A stretch of 64,000 nucleotides of DNA from Streptomyces sp. XY006 (GCF_002237655.1 NZ_NOKT01000024.1:79724-143723), one strand, 5' to 3'. Counted from the stretch's first letter, positions 1 to 8,862 are shown. Made by a program: numbers and translations. Notes: a model not told the origin generated them from the sequence alone.

Positions 1-1122
1 CCCTCCGTCCCGCTCGACGCGTACTTCCCGAGCCCCGACTTCTGGCGCTCGTCGGCCGCGGGGCGCGCCGCGGGCGCCCCGCGCACCGTACAGACCTCCG
101 GGATCGTGCAGCCACCGGTCCACGCGCTCGCGGTGTGGCTGGTGCACCTCGCCGACCCGGGCCTGTCGCGGGCGCGCGGCTTCCTGCGCCGGGCCTACCC
201 CCGGCTCGCCGCCTGGCACCGGTACCTGGTGGCCCGGCGCGACCTGGGCGGAGGCGGCCTGGTCTCCGTCGTGCACCCCTGGGAACAGGGTATGGACAAC
301 AGCCCCTGCTGGGACCGCCCGCTGTCCCGGGTCACTCCCGCCCCGGCCCGTTCCTTCCGCCGCGCCGACCTCGACCACGGCGCGCCCGAGGACCGGCCGA
401 CGGACCTGGACTACGGGCGCTACGTGCGGCTGGCGGCGGACTACCGGGACGGCGGATACACCGACGGGCAGGGCGAGTTCGCCGTGGAGGACCCCGCCTT
501 CAACGCGCTGCTCATCGCCTCCGAGCACGCCCTGGCCCGGATCGCCGGCGAGCTGGGCGCATCCGGCCGGGAGCGCGCGGCCCGGGCCGAGCGGCTGACG
601 GCGGCGCTGGTGGAGCGGCTGTGGGACCCGGCCGCCGGGATGTTCCTGTGCCGGGACGTGCGCGCCGGGGAGCCGATCCCCGAGCGCGGCGTCTCCGGAC
701 TGATCCCGCTGCTGCTGCCCGGCCTGCCGCGCGACCTCGCGGCCACCCTGGTCCGCACGGTCTGCGGCCCCCACTTCGGCCTCGGCGGCACGACCCGCCT
801 GGTCCCGAGCTACGACCTGCTGGGCGAGGCCTTCGACGCGCACCGCTACTGGCGCGGCCCGGCCTGGTTCAACACCAACTGGCTGCTGGAGCGCGGCCTG
901 CGGCTGCACGGCGAGCGCGGCCGGGCCGACGCCCTGCGCAAGGGCATCCTGCACACCGCCGGCGCCTCCGGCTTCGCGGAGTACGTCGACCCGTACACGG
1001 CACAGGCCTGCGGCACCACCGGCTTCGGCTGGACCGCCGCGCTCGCGCTCGACCTGCTGCACGACCGTCCCTCAGGGGACCGGAACGGCCTCACGGCGAT
1101 CAAGGGAGGGGACCGGGGATGA
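1..1122 (+). CDS. MGH1/GH63-like glycoside hydrolase, C-terminal part (5' truncated by window)
   Basis: The frame is open from base 1, so the gene starts outside the window; 373 codons are visible. The protein looks like the (alpha/alpha)6-barrel of the MGH1-like/GH63 hydrolases (mannosylglycerate/glucosylglycerate hydrolase and glucosidase relatives). Visible landmarks are PWEQGMDNSP near visible residue 95, holding the acidic pair usual in this fold, RYWRGPAWFNTNW near 283, and FAEYVDPYTA near 325. There is no visible signal peptide because the N-terminus is missing. Its TGA overlaps the ATG of the debranching-type gene (ATGA), so the two are translationally coupled and probably act on the same alpha-glucoside. 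The exact substrate cannot be told. Confidence 0.8.
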   Translation, partial: PSVPLDAYFPSPDFWRSSAAGRAAGAPRTVQTSGIVQPPVHALAVWLVHLADPGLSRARGFLRRAYPRLAAWHRYLVARRDLGGGGLVSVVHPWEQGMDNSPCWDRPLSRVTPAPARSFRRADLDHGAPEDRPTDLDYGRYVRLAADYRDGGYTDGQGEFAVEDPAFNALLIASEHALARIAGELGASGRERAARAERLTAALVERLWDPAAGMFLCRDVRAGEPIPERGVSGLIPLLLPGLPRDLAATLVRTVCGPHFGLGGTTRLVPSYDLLGEAFDAHRYWRGPAWFNTNWLLERGLRLHGERGRADALRKGILHTAGASGFAEYVDPYTAQACGTTGFGWTAALALDLLHDRPSGDRNGLTAIKGGDRG

Positions 1123-3056
1123 CGGACCGGCATCATCTGCTCGTGCACGGCCAGACGTTCGCCGCCGTGGGCGATCGCGGCGACATCAGCGGCTACCGGG
1201 GCGGCAGCGCCCCGGACGGCATGTTCGTACGGGACGCGCGGCACCTGAGCCGCTGGCAGCTCACCGTCGACGGCGCCGTGCCGGAGACGCTGACGCCGGT
1301 GGCCGACGGGGACACCGCGCGCTGCGTCCTCGTGCCGCGCGGCGGCCGCAACGAACCGCCCGCCTGCACGCTCTTTCGCGAACAGGCCGTCGGGGACGCC
1401 TCGTTCGTGGAGTCGCTGCGCGTCACCAGCAACCGGCCGGTGCCGACGACGGTCCGCCTCGCGGTCACGGCCGACGCCGACTTCGCCGACCAGTTCGAGC
1501 TGCGCTCCGACCACCGCACCTACACGAAGGCCGGAGCCGTCCGCTCCCGTCAGGTCCTCGACCACGGCGTGGAGTTCGTCTACCGGCGCGGCGAGTGGCG
1601 CTCGGTGACGAGCGTGACGGCCGAGCCCCGGCCGGACGCCGTGGAGGAGACCGGCACCGGCGCCCGCCGCCTGGTGTGGACGGTGGACCTCGCCCCGCAC
1701 GGCACCGCCGAGCTGGTCCTGCGGGTCATCGCCCGCCCGCACGGCGACCAGCGCGCCCTGCGCGTGCCCCGCTCCCCCGCCGCAGTCCAGGAGCACCTCA
1801 TCGCGCGGGAGGGCGCGTTCATGGAGGGCGTGGCGTTCCCCAGCGGCTGGCCCGAGCTGGCCGCGGCCTGCGCGCGGGGCCTGGCGGACCTGGCCGCGCT
1901 GCAGGTCCCGGCGACCGGCCCGGACGGCGAGGAACTGCGCGTCCCGGCCGCCGGCGCCCCCTGGTTCCTCACCCTGCTGGGCCGGGACGCCCTGCTGACC
2001 TCGCTGTTCGCCCTGCCCTACCGGCCGGGTCTGGCCGCCGCGACGCTGCCCGCGCTCGCCGCGACCCAGGCCACCCGGACCGGCGCCGACGAGGTCGCCC
2101 AGCCGGGGAAGATCGTGCACGAGGTGCGGCACGGCGAGCTCGCCCACTTCGGCCAGGTCCCCTACCGCCGCTACTACGGCTCGGTCGACGCCACCCCGCT
2201 GTTCCTCGTGCTGCTCGGCGCGTACACCGAGCACACCGGTGAGACGGCCCTGGCCCGCCGCCTCGAACCCCACGCCCGCGCCGCCGTCGGCTGGATGCTC
2301 GACCACGGCGGCCTCACCTCGCGCGGTTACCTGGTCTACCGCGCCGACCGGGGCGGCCTCGCCAACCAGAACTGGAAGGACTCCCCCGGCGCCATCTGCT
2401 CCGCCGACGGCACCCGCCCGCACGGCCCCGTCACGGCGGCGGGCGCCCAGGGCTACGCCTACGACGCGCTGCGCCGCACGGCGTGGCTCGCGCGCACGGT
2501 GTGGCAGGACGGGACGTACGCGGACCTGCTGGAACAGGCGGCCGGTGATCTGCGCGACCGGTTCCAGCGGGACTTCTGGATGCCGGAGCGGTCCTTCCCG
2601 GCCCTCGCGCTGGACGGCCGCGGCGACCGGGTGGACGCGCTCGCCTCCGACGCCGGGCACCTGCTGTGGTCGGGCCTGCTGGACAAGGAGTACGGCGAAC
2701 AGGTCGGGCGGCGCCTGCTGGAGCCGGACTTCTTCTCCGGCTGGGGCGTGCGCACCCTGGCCGCCGGGCAGGCGGCGTACCACCCGCTGTCCTACCACCG
2801 CGGTTCCGTCTGGCCGCACGACAACGCGCTGATCGCCCTGGGCCTGGCCCGCTACGGACTGCACGACGAGGCCCGCGCGGTCGCCCACGGCCTGGTCGAC
2901 GCGGCGGCCGTGACCGGGCACCGGCTGCCGGAGGTGCTCGCCGGGTACGGGCGCGACACCCACCCGGAGCCGGTGCCGTACCCGCACGCCTGTGTGCGCG
3001 AATCCCGGTCCGCGTCCGCCCCCTTGGCGCTGCTCACGGCGGTCGGCGGCGCCTGA
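1119..3056 (+). CDS. Amylo-alpha-1,6-glucosidase / glycogen debranching N-terminal domain protein
   Basis: This 645-residue protein has an N-terminal glycogen-debranching-type beta domain (about 10-205, beginning HLLVHGQTFAAVGDRGD) and a C-terminal six-hairpin (alpha/alpha)6 catalytic domain (about 210-640). Motifs include GRDALLTSLFALPY near 288, the HGELAHFG stretch near 336 and NQNWKDS near 416. Such proteins are annotated as amylo-alpha-1,6-glucosidases in actinobacteria, but several family members may act on other glucosides. The ATG start overlaps the stop of the upstream glycosidase (ATGA); the frame stays open far upstream, but that part is a shadow of gene 1. Hairpins follow the stop. 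Confidence 0.85.
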   Translation: MTDRHHLLVHGQTFAAVGDRGDISGYRGGSAPDGMFVRDARHLSRWQLTVDGAVPETLTPVADGDTARCVLVPRGGRNEPPACTLFREQAVGDASFVESLRVTSNRPVPTTVRLAVTADADFADQFELRSDHRTYTKAGAVRSRQVLDHGVEFVYRRGEWRSVTSVTAEPRPDAVEETGTGARRLVWTVDLAPHGTAELVLRVIARPHGDQRALRVPRSPAAVQEHLIAREGAFMEGVAFPSGWPELAAACARGLADLAALQVPATGPDGEELRVPAAGAPWFLTLLGRDALLTSLFALPYRPGLAAATLPALAATQATRTGADEVAQPGKIVHEVRHGELAHFGQVPYRRYYGSVDATPLFLVLLGAYTEHTGETALARRLEPHARAAVGWMLDHGGLTSRGYLVYRADRGGLANQNWKDSPGAICSADGTRPHGPVTAAGAQGYAYDALRRTAWLARTVWQDGTYADLLEQAAGDLRDRFQRDFWMPERSFPALALDGRGDRVDALASDAGHLLWSGLLDKEYGEQVGRRLLEPDFFSGWGVRTLAAGQAAYHPLSYHRGSVWPHDNALIALGLARYGLHDEARAVAHGLVDAAAVTGHRLPEVLAGYGRDTHPEPVPYPHACVRESRSASAPLALLTAVGGA

Positions 3057-3100
3057 GGGGCCGGTTGGGCGTTCGTTTGCCGGGTGTTTGCCGAGCGTCG

Positions 3101-3176
3101 GCCCGGCGGGCTGAACACACCCGCCGGGCGCCCCGTACGGAACGGAGGCGGACCCGTCCCCCCACGCGGGTCCGCC
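3101..3176 (+). terminator. Two tandem hairpins after the debranching enzyme gene
   Basis: A perfect 10-bp stem (3101-3110 with 3120-3129, 9-nt loop) is followed by a second perfect 10-bp stem (3147-3156 with 3167-3176). Neither has a T-tract, as is usual in Streptomyces. They separate the glycosidase pair from the sulfatase gene and may act as a terminator; the second lies only 34 bases before the next start, so it could also shape that leader. Confidence 0.5.
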
Positions 3177-3210
3177 ACTTCGCCGGGTTTCGTACGGGAA
3201 GGACCTCCGG

Positions 3211-4992
3211 GTGCCTGTCTTCACACGCCTGAGCCAGTCGTCGCCGTCGGGCGGTCCGGAGGCCGGGCCCGCGACGGAGCCGGAGGCGGCACAGGAGGCG
3301 GGGGCATCCGCCCCCGTGTCCCGGCTCGCGCACCTGCGGGCCTGGCGCACCCGTCACCCCCGGGCCGCCCGCGCCCTGCGCCGCACCACCACCGCCCTCG
3401 CGTCCGCGCTGGTCCTCGGTGCCCTGCTCCTGCCCAACACGCTCCCCGCCCTCGCACCGGGCAGCTTCACCCGGGTCCCGGCGGAGGCGGTCGCCGGGGT
3501 CGTCGTCGCGCTGGCACTGCCCCGCCGGCCCCGGCTGGCCGCGGCCGTGCTCTACGGACTCGGCCTCACCGTGCTGACCGCCGTGAACCTGCTCGACATG
3601 GGCTTCAACGAATACCTGGGCCGGGGCTTCAACGCCGCGCTGGACTGGGACCTGCTGCCGGACGCCCAGGCGTACGTGGCGGACACGCTGGGCGCAGCGG
3701 TCGCGACGGCGGCCGCCGTCGGCGCGGTCGTCCTGATCCTGCTGCTCGCCGCCGTCCTGGTGGCTGCCACGGTCCGGCTCGCGGAGACGCTGGCCCGCCA
3801 CCGGGCCCGGGCGACCCGGGGGGCGCTGGCCGCCGGGACCGTCTGGGTCACCTGCTCCGCCCTCGGACTCACGCTGTTCGGCGGTCCGATCGCCTCCGAG
3901 CGGGCGGCCGGTGCGCTGCGCGCGCACGCCCAGCGCACGGTGGACTCGCTGCGCGACGAGGCGGCGTTCGCGCGGCAGGCGAAGGCGGACAGCTTCGGCG
4001 CCACCCCGCCCGGTCAGCTCCTGCCCGACCTGCGCGGCAAGGACGTGATCTTCACGTTCATCGAGAGCTACGGCCGCAGCGCCATCGAGGACCCGGTCAT
4101 GGCTCCCGGCGTCGGGCGGACCCTCGACACGAGCACCGAGGCCCTGGCCGAGGCCGGCTTCCACGCCCGCAGCGGCTGGCTGACCTCGGCGACCTTCGGC
4201 GGCAGCAGCTGGCTCGGCCACTCCACGGCCATGTCCGGACTGTGGATCGACAACCAGCGGCGCTACCGCACCGTGACCGCGGGCGAGCATCTGACCCTCA
4301 CCAAGGCGTTCCGGAAGACGGGCGCGTGGGACACGGTCGGTGTGATGCCGGGGGTACAGAAGGGCTGGCCGGAGGAGGAGTGGTACGGCCTCGACCGGCT
4401 CTACGACGCCTTCGACCTGGGCTACCGCGGCCCGAAGTTCAGCTGGTCGACGATGCCGGACCAGTACGCGCTGGAGGCGTTCCAGCGCCGGGTGCACGGC
4501 AGGAAGCGGGACAAGCCGCTGATGTCGTTCGTCATCCTGACCTCCAGTCACCAGCCCTGGGCACCGATTCCGAGGATGGTCGGCTGGGACGAACTCGGCG
4601 ACGGCTCCGTCTTCGACGCGATCCAGAAGGCCGGCAACAAGGCCTCGGACGTCCTCACCGACACCACCAGGTCCCGCGAGGAGTACGGGAAGTCCATCCA
4701 GTACTCGGTCACCAGCCTCACCCAGTGGCTGGAGCGCTACGGCACCGACGACACCGTCCTGGTCTTCCTCGGCGACCACCAGCCCATCGCCCGGGTCAGC
4801 GGCGACCGCGCCTCGCGGGACGTGCCGGTGTCCCTGGTCGCCAAGGACCCGAAGGTCCTGGAGAAGATCGACGGCTGGAACTGGACGGAGGGCCTCAAGC
4901 CCGCGGCCGACGCGCCGGTGTGGCGCATGGACTCCTTCCGCGACCGCTTCCTGAAGGCCTACGGCTCGACACCGCACCCCTCGAAGGGCTGA
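3211..4992 (+). CDS. Membrane-anchored sulfatase-family protein (alkaline phosphatase superfamily, LtaS-like layout)
   Basis: This 593-residue protein begins with about 45 polar residues, then has a block of four or so transmembrane helices (about 55-235), followed by a large extracytoplasmic sulfatase-type domain. The domain starts at GKDVIFTFIESYGRSA (about 272) and carries the metal-binding GDHQP near 520. The layout is that of lipoteichoic-acid synthase or phosphoethanolamine transferase relatives; a sulfatase role is not proven. The likely nucleophile lies in the STFGGSSWLGHST region near 330. GTG start with AAGGACC upstream. Its stop is directly abutted by the convergent dusB stop, with no base between them. 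Confidence 0.8.
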   Translation: MPVFTRLSQSSPSGGPEAGPATEPEAAQEAGASAPVSRLAHLRAWRTRHPRAARALRRTTTALASALVLGALLLPNTLPALAPGSFTRVPAEAVAGVVVALALPRRPRLAAAVLYGLGLTVLTAVNLLDMGFNEYLGRGFNAALDWDLLPDAQAYVADTLGAAVATAAAVGAVVLILLLAAVLVAATVRLAETLARHRARATRGALAAGTVWVTCSALGLTLFGGPIASERAAGALRAHAQRTVDSLRDEAAFARQAKADSFGATPPGQLLPDLRGKDVIFTFIESYGRSAIEDPVMAPGVGRTLDTSTEALAEAGFHARSGWLTSATFGGSSWLGHSTAMSGLWIDNQRRYRTVTAGEHLTLTKAFRKTGAWDTVGVMPGVQKGWPEEEWYGLDRLYDAFDLGYRGPKFSWSTMPDQYALEAFQRRVHGRKRDKPLMSFVILTSSHQPWAPIPRMVGWDELGDGSVFDAIQKAGNKASDVLTDTTRSREEYGKSIQYSVTSLTQWLERYGTDDTVLVFLGDHQPIARVSGDRASRDVPVSLVAKDPKVLEKIDGWNWTEGLKPAADAPVWRMDSFRDRFLKAYGSTPHPSKG

Positions 4993-6126
4993 TCAGCCGC
5001 CGGAGGTGTCGAGTTCGGCGTCCTCGCCGACGCCGGCGCAGTCGTAGGGGTCCTTGAGCCAGCCGTCCGGCAGCACCACCCGGTTGTTGCCGGAGGTGCG
5101 GCCGCGGGGTCCGTCGGCGCCGGCGGGCCAGGGCTGGTCGAGGTCCAGCTCGTCCAGGCCGGAGCGCAGCTCCTCCAGGGACGAGGTGATCGCGAGACGC
5201 TTGCGCATCTCGGAGCCGACCGCGAAGCCCTTGAGGTACCAGGCGACGTGCTTGCGGAAGTCGATCACGCCCCGGGACTCGTCGCCGATCCACTCCCCGA
5301 GCAGGGTGGCGTGCCGGACCATGACGTCGGCCACCTCGCGCAGGGCGGGGCGGGCGATGTCGTCGGTGCGGCCCTCGAAGGCGGCGACCAGGTCGGCGAA
5401 GAGCCACGGCCGCCCCAGGCAGCCGCGCCCGACCACGACTCCGTCGCAGCCGGTCTCGCGCACCATCCGCAGGGCGTCCCCGGCCGACCAGATGTCGCCG
5501 TTGCCGAGGACCGGGATCTCCGGGACGTGCTCCTTGAGCCGGGCGATGGCGTCCCAGTCGGCGGTGCCGCCGTAGTGCTGGGCGGCGGTGCGGCCGTGCA
5601 GCGCGATGGCGGTGACGCCCTCCTCGACGGCGATCCGGCCGGCGTCGAGGTAGGTGATGTGGTCGTCGTCGATGCCCTTGCGCATCTTCATCGTCACGGG
5701 CAGCTCGCCCGCGCCGCTGACGGCCTCGCGCAGGATCGCCCGCAGCAGGTTCCGCTTGTACGGCAGCGCCGAGCCGCCGCCCTTGCGGGTGACCTTCGGC
5801 ACCGGGCAGCCGAAGTTCAGGTCGATGTGGTCGGCCAGGTCCTCCTCCGCGATCATGCGGACGGCCTTGCCGACGGTGACCGGGTCCACGCCGTAGAGCT
5901 GGATCGACCGGGGCCGCTCACTGGCGTCGAAGTGGATGAGCTGCATGGTCTTCTCGTTGCGCTCGACCAGCGCCCTGGTGGTGATCATCTCGCTGACGAA
6001 CAGCCCCTTGCCGCCGCTGAACTCCCGGCACAGGGTGCGGAAGGGCGCGTTGGTGATCCCGGCCATGGGGGCCAGGACGACGGGCGGCTGGACGGTGTGC
6101 GGGCCGATCTGCAGGGGCGTGGACAT
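4993..6126 (-). CDS. dusB: tRNA-dihydrouridine synthase
   Basis: This FMN-dependent enzyme reduces uridine to dihydrouridine in tRNA D-loops, using NADPH. The 377-residue protein opens with VVLAPMAGITNAPFR and contains the DusB-type LNFGCPVPKVTRKGGG segment with the catalytic Cys near 112, TMKMRKG for substrate/FMN contacts, HGRTAAQHYGG, and the FMN-phosphate loop GNGDIWS followed by GVVVGRGCLGRP. The frame is open for more than 1.6 kb upstream, but homology begins at this ATG and a GGAGG lies just before it. It faces the MFS gene across a 69-bp spacer and ends flush against the sulfatase gene. Confidence 0.95.
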   Translation of the reverse strand: MSTPLQIGPHTVQPPVVLAPMAGITNAPFRTLCREFSGGKGLFVSEMITTRALVERNEKTMQLIHFDASERPRSIQLYGVDPVTVGKAVRMIAEEDLADHIDLNFGCPVPKVTRKGGGSALPYKRNLLRAILREAVSGAGELPVTMKMRKGIDDDHITYLDAGRIAVEEGVTAIALHGRTAAQHYGGTADWDAIARLKEHVPEIPVLGNGDIWSAGDALRMVRETGCDGVVVGRGCLGRPWLFADLVAAFEGRTDDIARPALREVADVMVRHATLLGEWIGDESRGVIDFRKHVAWYLKGFAVGSEMRKRLAITSSLEELRSGLDELDLDQPWPAGADGPRGRTSGNNRVVLPDGWLKDPYDCAGVGEDAELDTSGG

Positions 6127-6129
6127 GCC

Positions 6130-6180
6130 TCCATTGTGCCGTGCAATGGAATGGCAAAATTCATTAGTTAGGCACACTAT
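6130..6180. promoter_or_regulatory. Divergent dusB/MFS spacer with a 21-bp inverted repeat
   Basis: Bases 6130-6136 (TCCATTG) and 6144-6150 (CAATGGA) form a perfect 7-bp inverted repeat with a 7-base spacer. One arm overlaps the dusB ribosome-binding site. Next to it, in an AT-rich patch, TAGT (6165-6168) and ACTA (6176-6179) form a second small dyad. This looks like an operator for the exporter gene, of the size used by MarR or TetR proteins, but no regulator gene is adjacent. Confidence 0.45.
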
Positions 6181-6195
6181 CGAAATCGGCGTACG

Positions 6196-7656
6196 ATGGA
6201 CCGCATGCCCGAGCTCAGTCCCCGCCGCCGCGTGCTCGTGCTCGCGATCTGCTGCATGAGCCTGCTGATCGTGAGCCTGGACAACACGGTCCTGAACGTG
6301 GCCCTGCCCGCCATGCAACAGGACCTGCACGCCAGTACCTCGGGCCTGCAGTGGACGATCGACGCCTACACGCTGGTCCTGGCCTCGCTGCTGATGCTCG
6401 CGGGCTCCACCGCCGACCGGATCGGCCGCAAGCGCGTCTTCATGGCGGGCCTGGTCGTCTTCACGCTCGGCTCGGTGCTGTGCTCCCTCGCGCCGGACCT
6501 CGACGCCCTGATCGCCTTCCGGATGGTCCAGGCGGTGGGCGGCTCCATGCTGAACCCGGTCGCCATGTCGATCATCACCAACACCTTCACCGACCCGCGC
6601 GAGCGGGCCCGGGCGATCGGCGCGTGGGGCGCGGTCGTCGGCATCTCCATGGCCGCCGGCCCGCTGGTCGGGGGCCTGTTGGTGGAGTCGGTCGGCTGGC
6701 GCTCCATCTTCTGGATCAACCTGCCGGTGGGCCTGGCGGCCCTGCTGCTCACCCTGCGCTTCGTCCCCGAGTCCCGCGCGCCCCGGGCCCGTCGCCCGGA
6801 CCCGGTCGGGCAGGTGCTGGTGATCACGCTGTTCGGTTCGCTGACGTACGCGATCATCGAGGCGCCGAGCACGCCCCCCGCGTCGCCGGCCCCGCTGCTG
6901 GTGCTGGCCCTGGCGGCCCTCGCCGCCCTGCTCCGGTACGAGCCGCGCCGCGCCGAGCCCCTGATCGACCTGCGCTTCTTCCGCTCGGCTCCGTTCAGCG
7001 GCGCGACGGCCATAGCCGTCAGCGCGTTCGCGGCGCTCGGCGGATTCCTGTTCCTGTCGACCCTGTACCTGCAGAACGTACGGGGGCTGACCGCCCTGGA
7101 GGCGGGTCTGTGGATGCTGCCCATGGCGGTGCCCACGTTCCTGTGCGCGCCGCTGTCCGGCCGCCTGGTCGGCACGCGGGGCCCCCGGCTGTCCCTGGTG
7201 ATCGCGGGCCTGGCGATGACGGCGAGCGCCGTCCTCTTCGCCGCGTTCGAGGCGGAGACGTCGAACGTCACCCTCTTCCTCGGCTACGTCCTGTTCGGTG
7301 TCGGCTTCGGCTTCGTCAACGCACCCATCACCAACACGGCGGTCTCCGGCATGCCGCGGGCCCAGGCGGGCGTGGCGGCGGCGGTCGCCTCGACGAGCCG
7401 GCAGCTCGGGCAGACGCTGGGCGTCGCGGTGGTCGGGGCGGTGCTCGCCTCGGGCGTGGGCGCGTCCTCGTACCGGGAGGCGTTCGTCTCCGCCGCGCGG
7501 CCGGGGTGGTGGATCCTCGTCGCGTGCGGGCTCGCGGTGCTGGCGCTCGGGGCCGTGACCAGTGGCCGGTGGGCCCGCGCGACCGCCGAGCGCACGGCCG
7601 CGAGGCTGGCGTCGCCGGAGGTGCGGGACGTGGCGGTGGCCGCGGAGCGCGCCTGA
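6196..7656 (+). CDS. MFS drug exporter, DHA2 (EmrB/QacA) family
   Basis: This 486-residue integral membrane protein has the hydrophobicity of a 14-helix DHA2 proton-driven exporter. Landmarks are LDNTVLNVALPAM in helix 1, WTIDAYTL in helix 2, the DRIGRKRVF loop 2-3 motif, LNPVAMSIITNTF and the motif C-like GAVVGISMAAGPLVGG in helix 5. The C-terminal tail is polar. The first ATG at 6196 was chosen; a second ATG at 6205 is possible. A family role in expelling lipophilic drugs or antibiotics is known; the substrate here is not. It is divergent from dusB and may be controlled through the inverted repeat in the spacer. Confidence 0.88.
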   Translation: MDRMPELSPRRRVLVLAICCMSLLIVSLDNTVLNVALPAMQQDLHASTSGLQWTIDAYTLVLASLLMLAGSTADRIGRKRVFMAGLVVFTLGSVLCSLAPDLDALIAFRMVQAVGGSMLNPVAMSIITNTFTDPRERARAIGAWGAVVGISMAAGPLVGGLLVESVGWRSIFWINLPVGLAALLLTLRFVPESRAPRARRPDPVGQVLVITLFGSLTYAIIEAPSTPPASPAPLLVLALAALAALLRYEPRRAEPLIDLRFFRSAPFSGATAIAVSAFAALGGFLFLSTLYLQNVRGLTALEAGLWMLPMAVPTFLCAPLSGRLVGTRGPRLSLVIAGLAMTASAVLFAAFEAETSNVTLFLGYVLFGVGFGFVNAPITNTAVSGMPRAQAGVAAAVASTSRQLGQTLGVAVVGAVLASGVGASSYREAFVSAARPGWWILVACGLAVLALGAVTSGRWARATAERTAARLASPEVRDVAVAAERA

Positions 7657-7702
7657 CCGCGGGCGGGCCGGATGGTCGGTGCGATGCGCTTCACTGAGCG
7701 CC

Positions 7703-8500
7703 ATGGAGCTCACACAGGCGACCGTCGGCGACCTGCTGGACCGCATCGGCCCGGAGGACGGCTGTCTCCACCCGCCCGGTGACACCGACCCGCAGGAGCT
7801 GACCGAGCTGCTCGGGGACCGCTACGGGGCACCGCGCACGCTCGTGCTCGACGGCGTCGCCGATCCTGCGGCCGGCGAGTCCGGCTGCTCGGACCTCCTC
7901 CTGCCCTTCGGGGACCGGGCCGTGACGCTCAGGGTGTGGGCGTACGGGGGGCAGTGGGTCGGTGCGGGGACGGCGCGTGACGGTGAGGGGGTCGTGCGGC
8001 CGGTGCCGGCCGTCGCCCGGCGCGAGGTGCCCGAGCCGCCGGCGGCCGGCCCGGGCGAGGGCGTCGACTGGGTGGAGCGGCTGGAGCGGATCACCGGCTG
8101 GACGCGGACCGGCCGGCGGCCGGAGGCGGACTGGGCGCAGACCGCGGCCCGCCTGGGCACCCCGCTGCCGGGCGACTACCGGCGCATGGTCGAGACGTTC
8201 GGCGCGGCGGCCTTCGACGCCTATCTGGACCTGTACCAGGAGCCGTGGACGCATCTGAGCGAGGACGGCCTGCTCGTCTGGGCGGGCACCGAGCACGAGG
8301 ACCAGTACTGCTGGCGGACCGACGGCGACGACCCGGACCGCTGGCCCGTGGTCGTCCGGTCCTTCGACGACGAGGACGTGCTCTTCGCCTGCGGCAGCGC
8401 GGAGTTCGTCTGCCGCATCCTCACCGACCCGCGGCACCGCTTCACCATGGCCCGCTGGTTCGACACCCACTGGTTCATGCCCTACCGCGCGAGGGTCTGA
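7703..8500 (+). CDS. SMI1/KNR4 (SUKH)-like protein of unknown function
   Basis: This 265-residue soluble protein has a C-terminal half (about 130-260) typical of SUKH/SMI1-KNR4 domains: LGTPLPGDYRRMVETFG, then DGLLVWAGTEHEDQYCW, and a terminal acidic/aromatic segment. The N-terminal half (EDGCLHPPGDTDPQELTELL) is not recognised. SUKH proteins are often immunity proteins of polymorphic toxins, but no toxin, WXG100 or VCBS/RHS gene lies nearby, so this one is an orphan or has a housekeeping role. ATG 7703 was chosen because homology-like sequence starts there; the frame stays open upstream into the MFS gene. Confidence 0.7.
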   Translation: MELTQATVGDLLDRIGPEDGCLHPPGDTDPQELTELLGDRYGAPRTLVLDGVADPAAGESGCSDLLLPFGDRAVTLRVWAYGGQWVGAGTARDGEGVVRPVPAVARREVPEPPAAGPGEGVDWVERLERITGWTRTGRRPEADWAQTAARLGTPLPGDYRRMVETFGAAAFDAYLDLYQEPWTHLSEDGLLVWAGTEHEDQYCWRTDGDDPDRWPVVVRSFDDEDVLFACGSAEFVCRILTDPRHRFTMARWFDTHWFMPYRARV

Positions 8501-8501
8501 G

Positions 8502-8524
8502 GGCCGCGTCACGTGATCGCGGCC
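8502..8524 (+). terminator. Hairpin directly after the SUKH gene
   Basis: GGCCGCG (8502-8508) pairs with CGCGGCC (8518-8524), and the 9-base loop itself contains the dyad TCACGTGA, so the stem can extend with a single bulged T. It lies two bases after the stop codon and has no T-tract. Confidence 0.45.
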
Positions 8525-8634
8525 GCGCGGTCTGACAATCCGCCCCCGGGGAAACCCTGTTGATGTTGGTCTTGCTGCACACTCCTTGCTGCGGGCCGAC
8601 CGGACGGGCCGGATTCCTGGACGCGGGAGGCGTC

Positions 8635-8841
8635 ATGGCACACATCGACACGAGCAAGGTCAGCCGCTGGGACCTGCACGGGCGCGAGCACGTGGTGCAG
8701 GTGCTGCGCACGGGCGTGCAGCGCACGATCAGATGCGACACCTGCGGCTGGCGCCGAGGCGCCCAGTTCCTGCCCTGGCTGAAGGCGCAGGAGCACCTGG
8801 CCCAGGCCCACCAGGCGACGGTGGACCCGACGGCGGCGTGA
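8635..8841 (+). CDS. Small zinc-finger-like protein
   Basis: This 68-residue hypothetical protein contains RCDTCGW followed, about 20 residues on, by LKAQEHLAQAHQ: a C-x2-C...H-x4-H arrangement that could bind one zinc like a C2H2 finger. ATG 8635 is chosen because a strong GGGAGG lies five bases upstream and the N-terminus MAHIDTSKVSRWDLHG looks like real protein, whereas the upstream extension does not. Its length and basic, His-rich tail fit a nucleic-acid-binding or adaptor role, but the function is unknown. It is monocistronic, convergent with the GNAT gene. Confidence 0.65.
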   Translation: MAHIDTSKVSRWDLHGREHVVQVLRTGVQRTIRCDTCGWRRGAQFLPWLKAQEHLAQAHQATVDPTAA

Positions 8842-8862
8842 GCGGACGGGGCGGGAGCGGTC

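Noticed and set aside
135..1118. Long open frame upstream of the debranching enzyme, in frame with it
   Set aside because: Arg/Pro/Ala-rich translation and opposite codon bias show it is a shadow of the GH63-like gene; the true start is the ATG at 1119.
846..3350. 834-codon minus-strand frame opposite the glycosidases
   Set aside because: No recognisable domain, composition typical of GC-rich antisense shadow.
6127..7785. N-terminal extension of dusB of more than 500 codons
   Set aside because: It is antisense to the MFS gene, with low-complexity translation; dusB homology starts at 6126.
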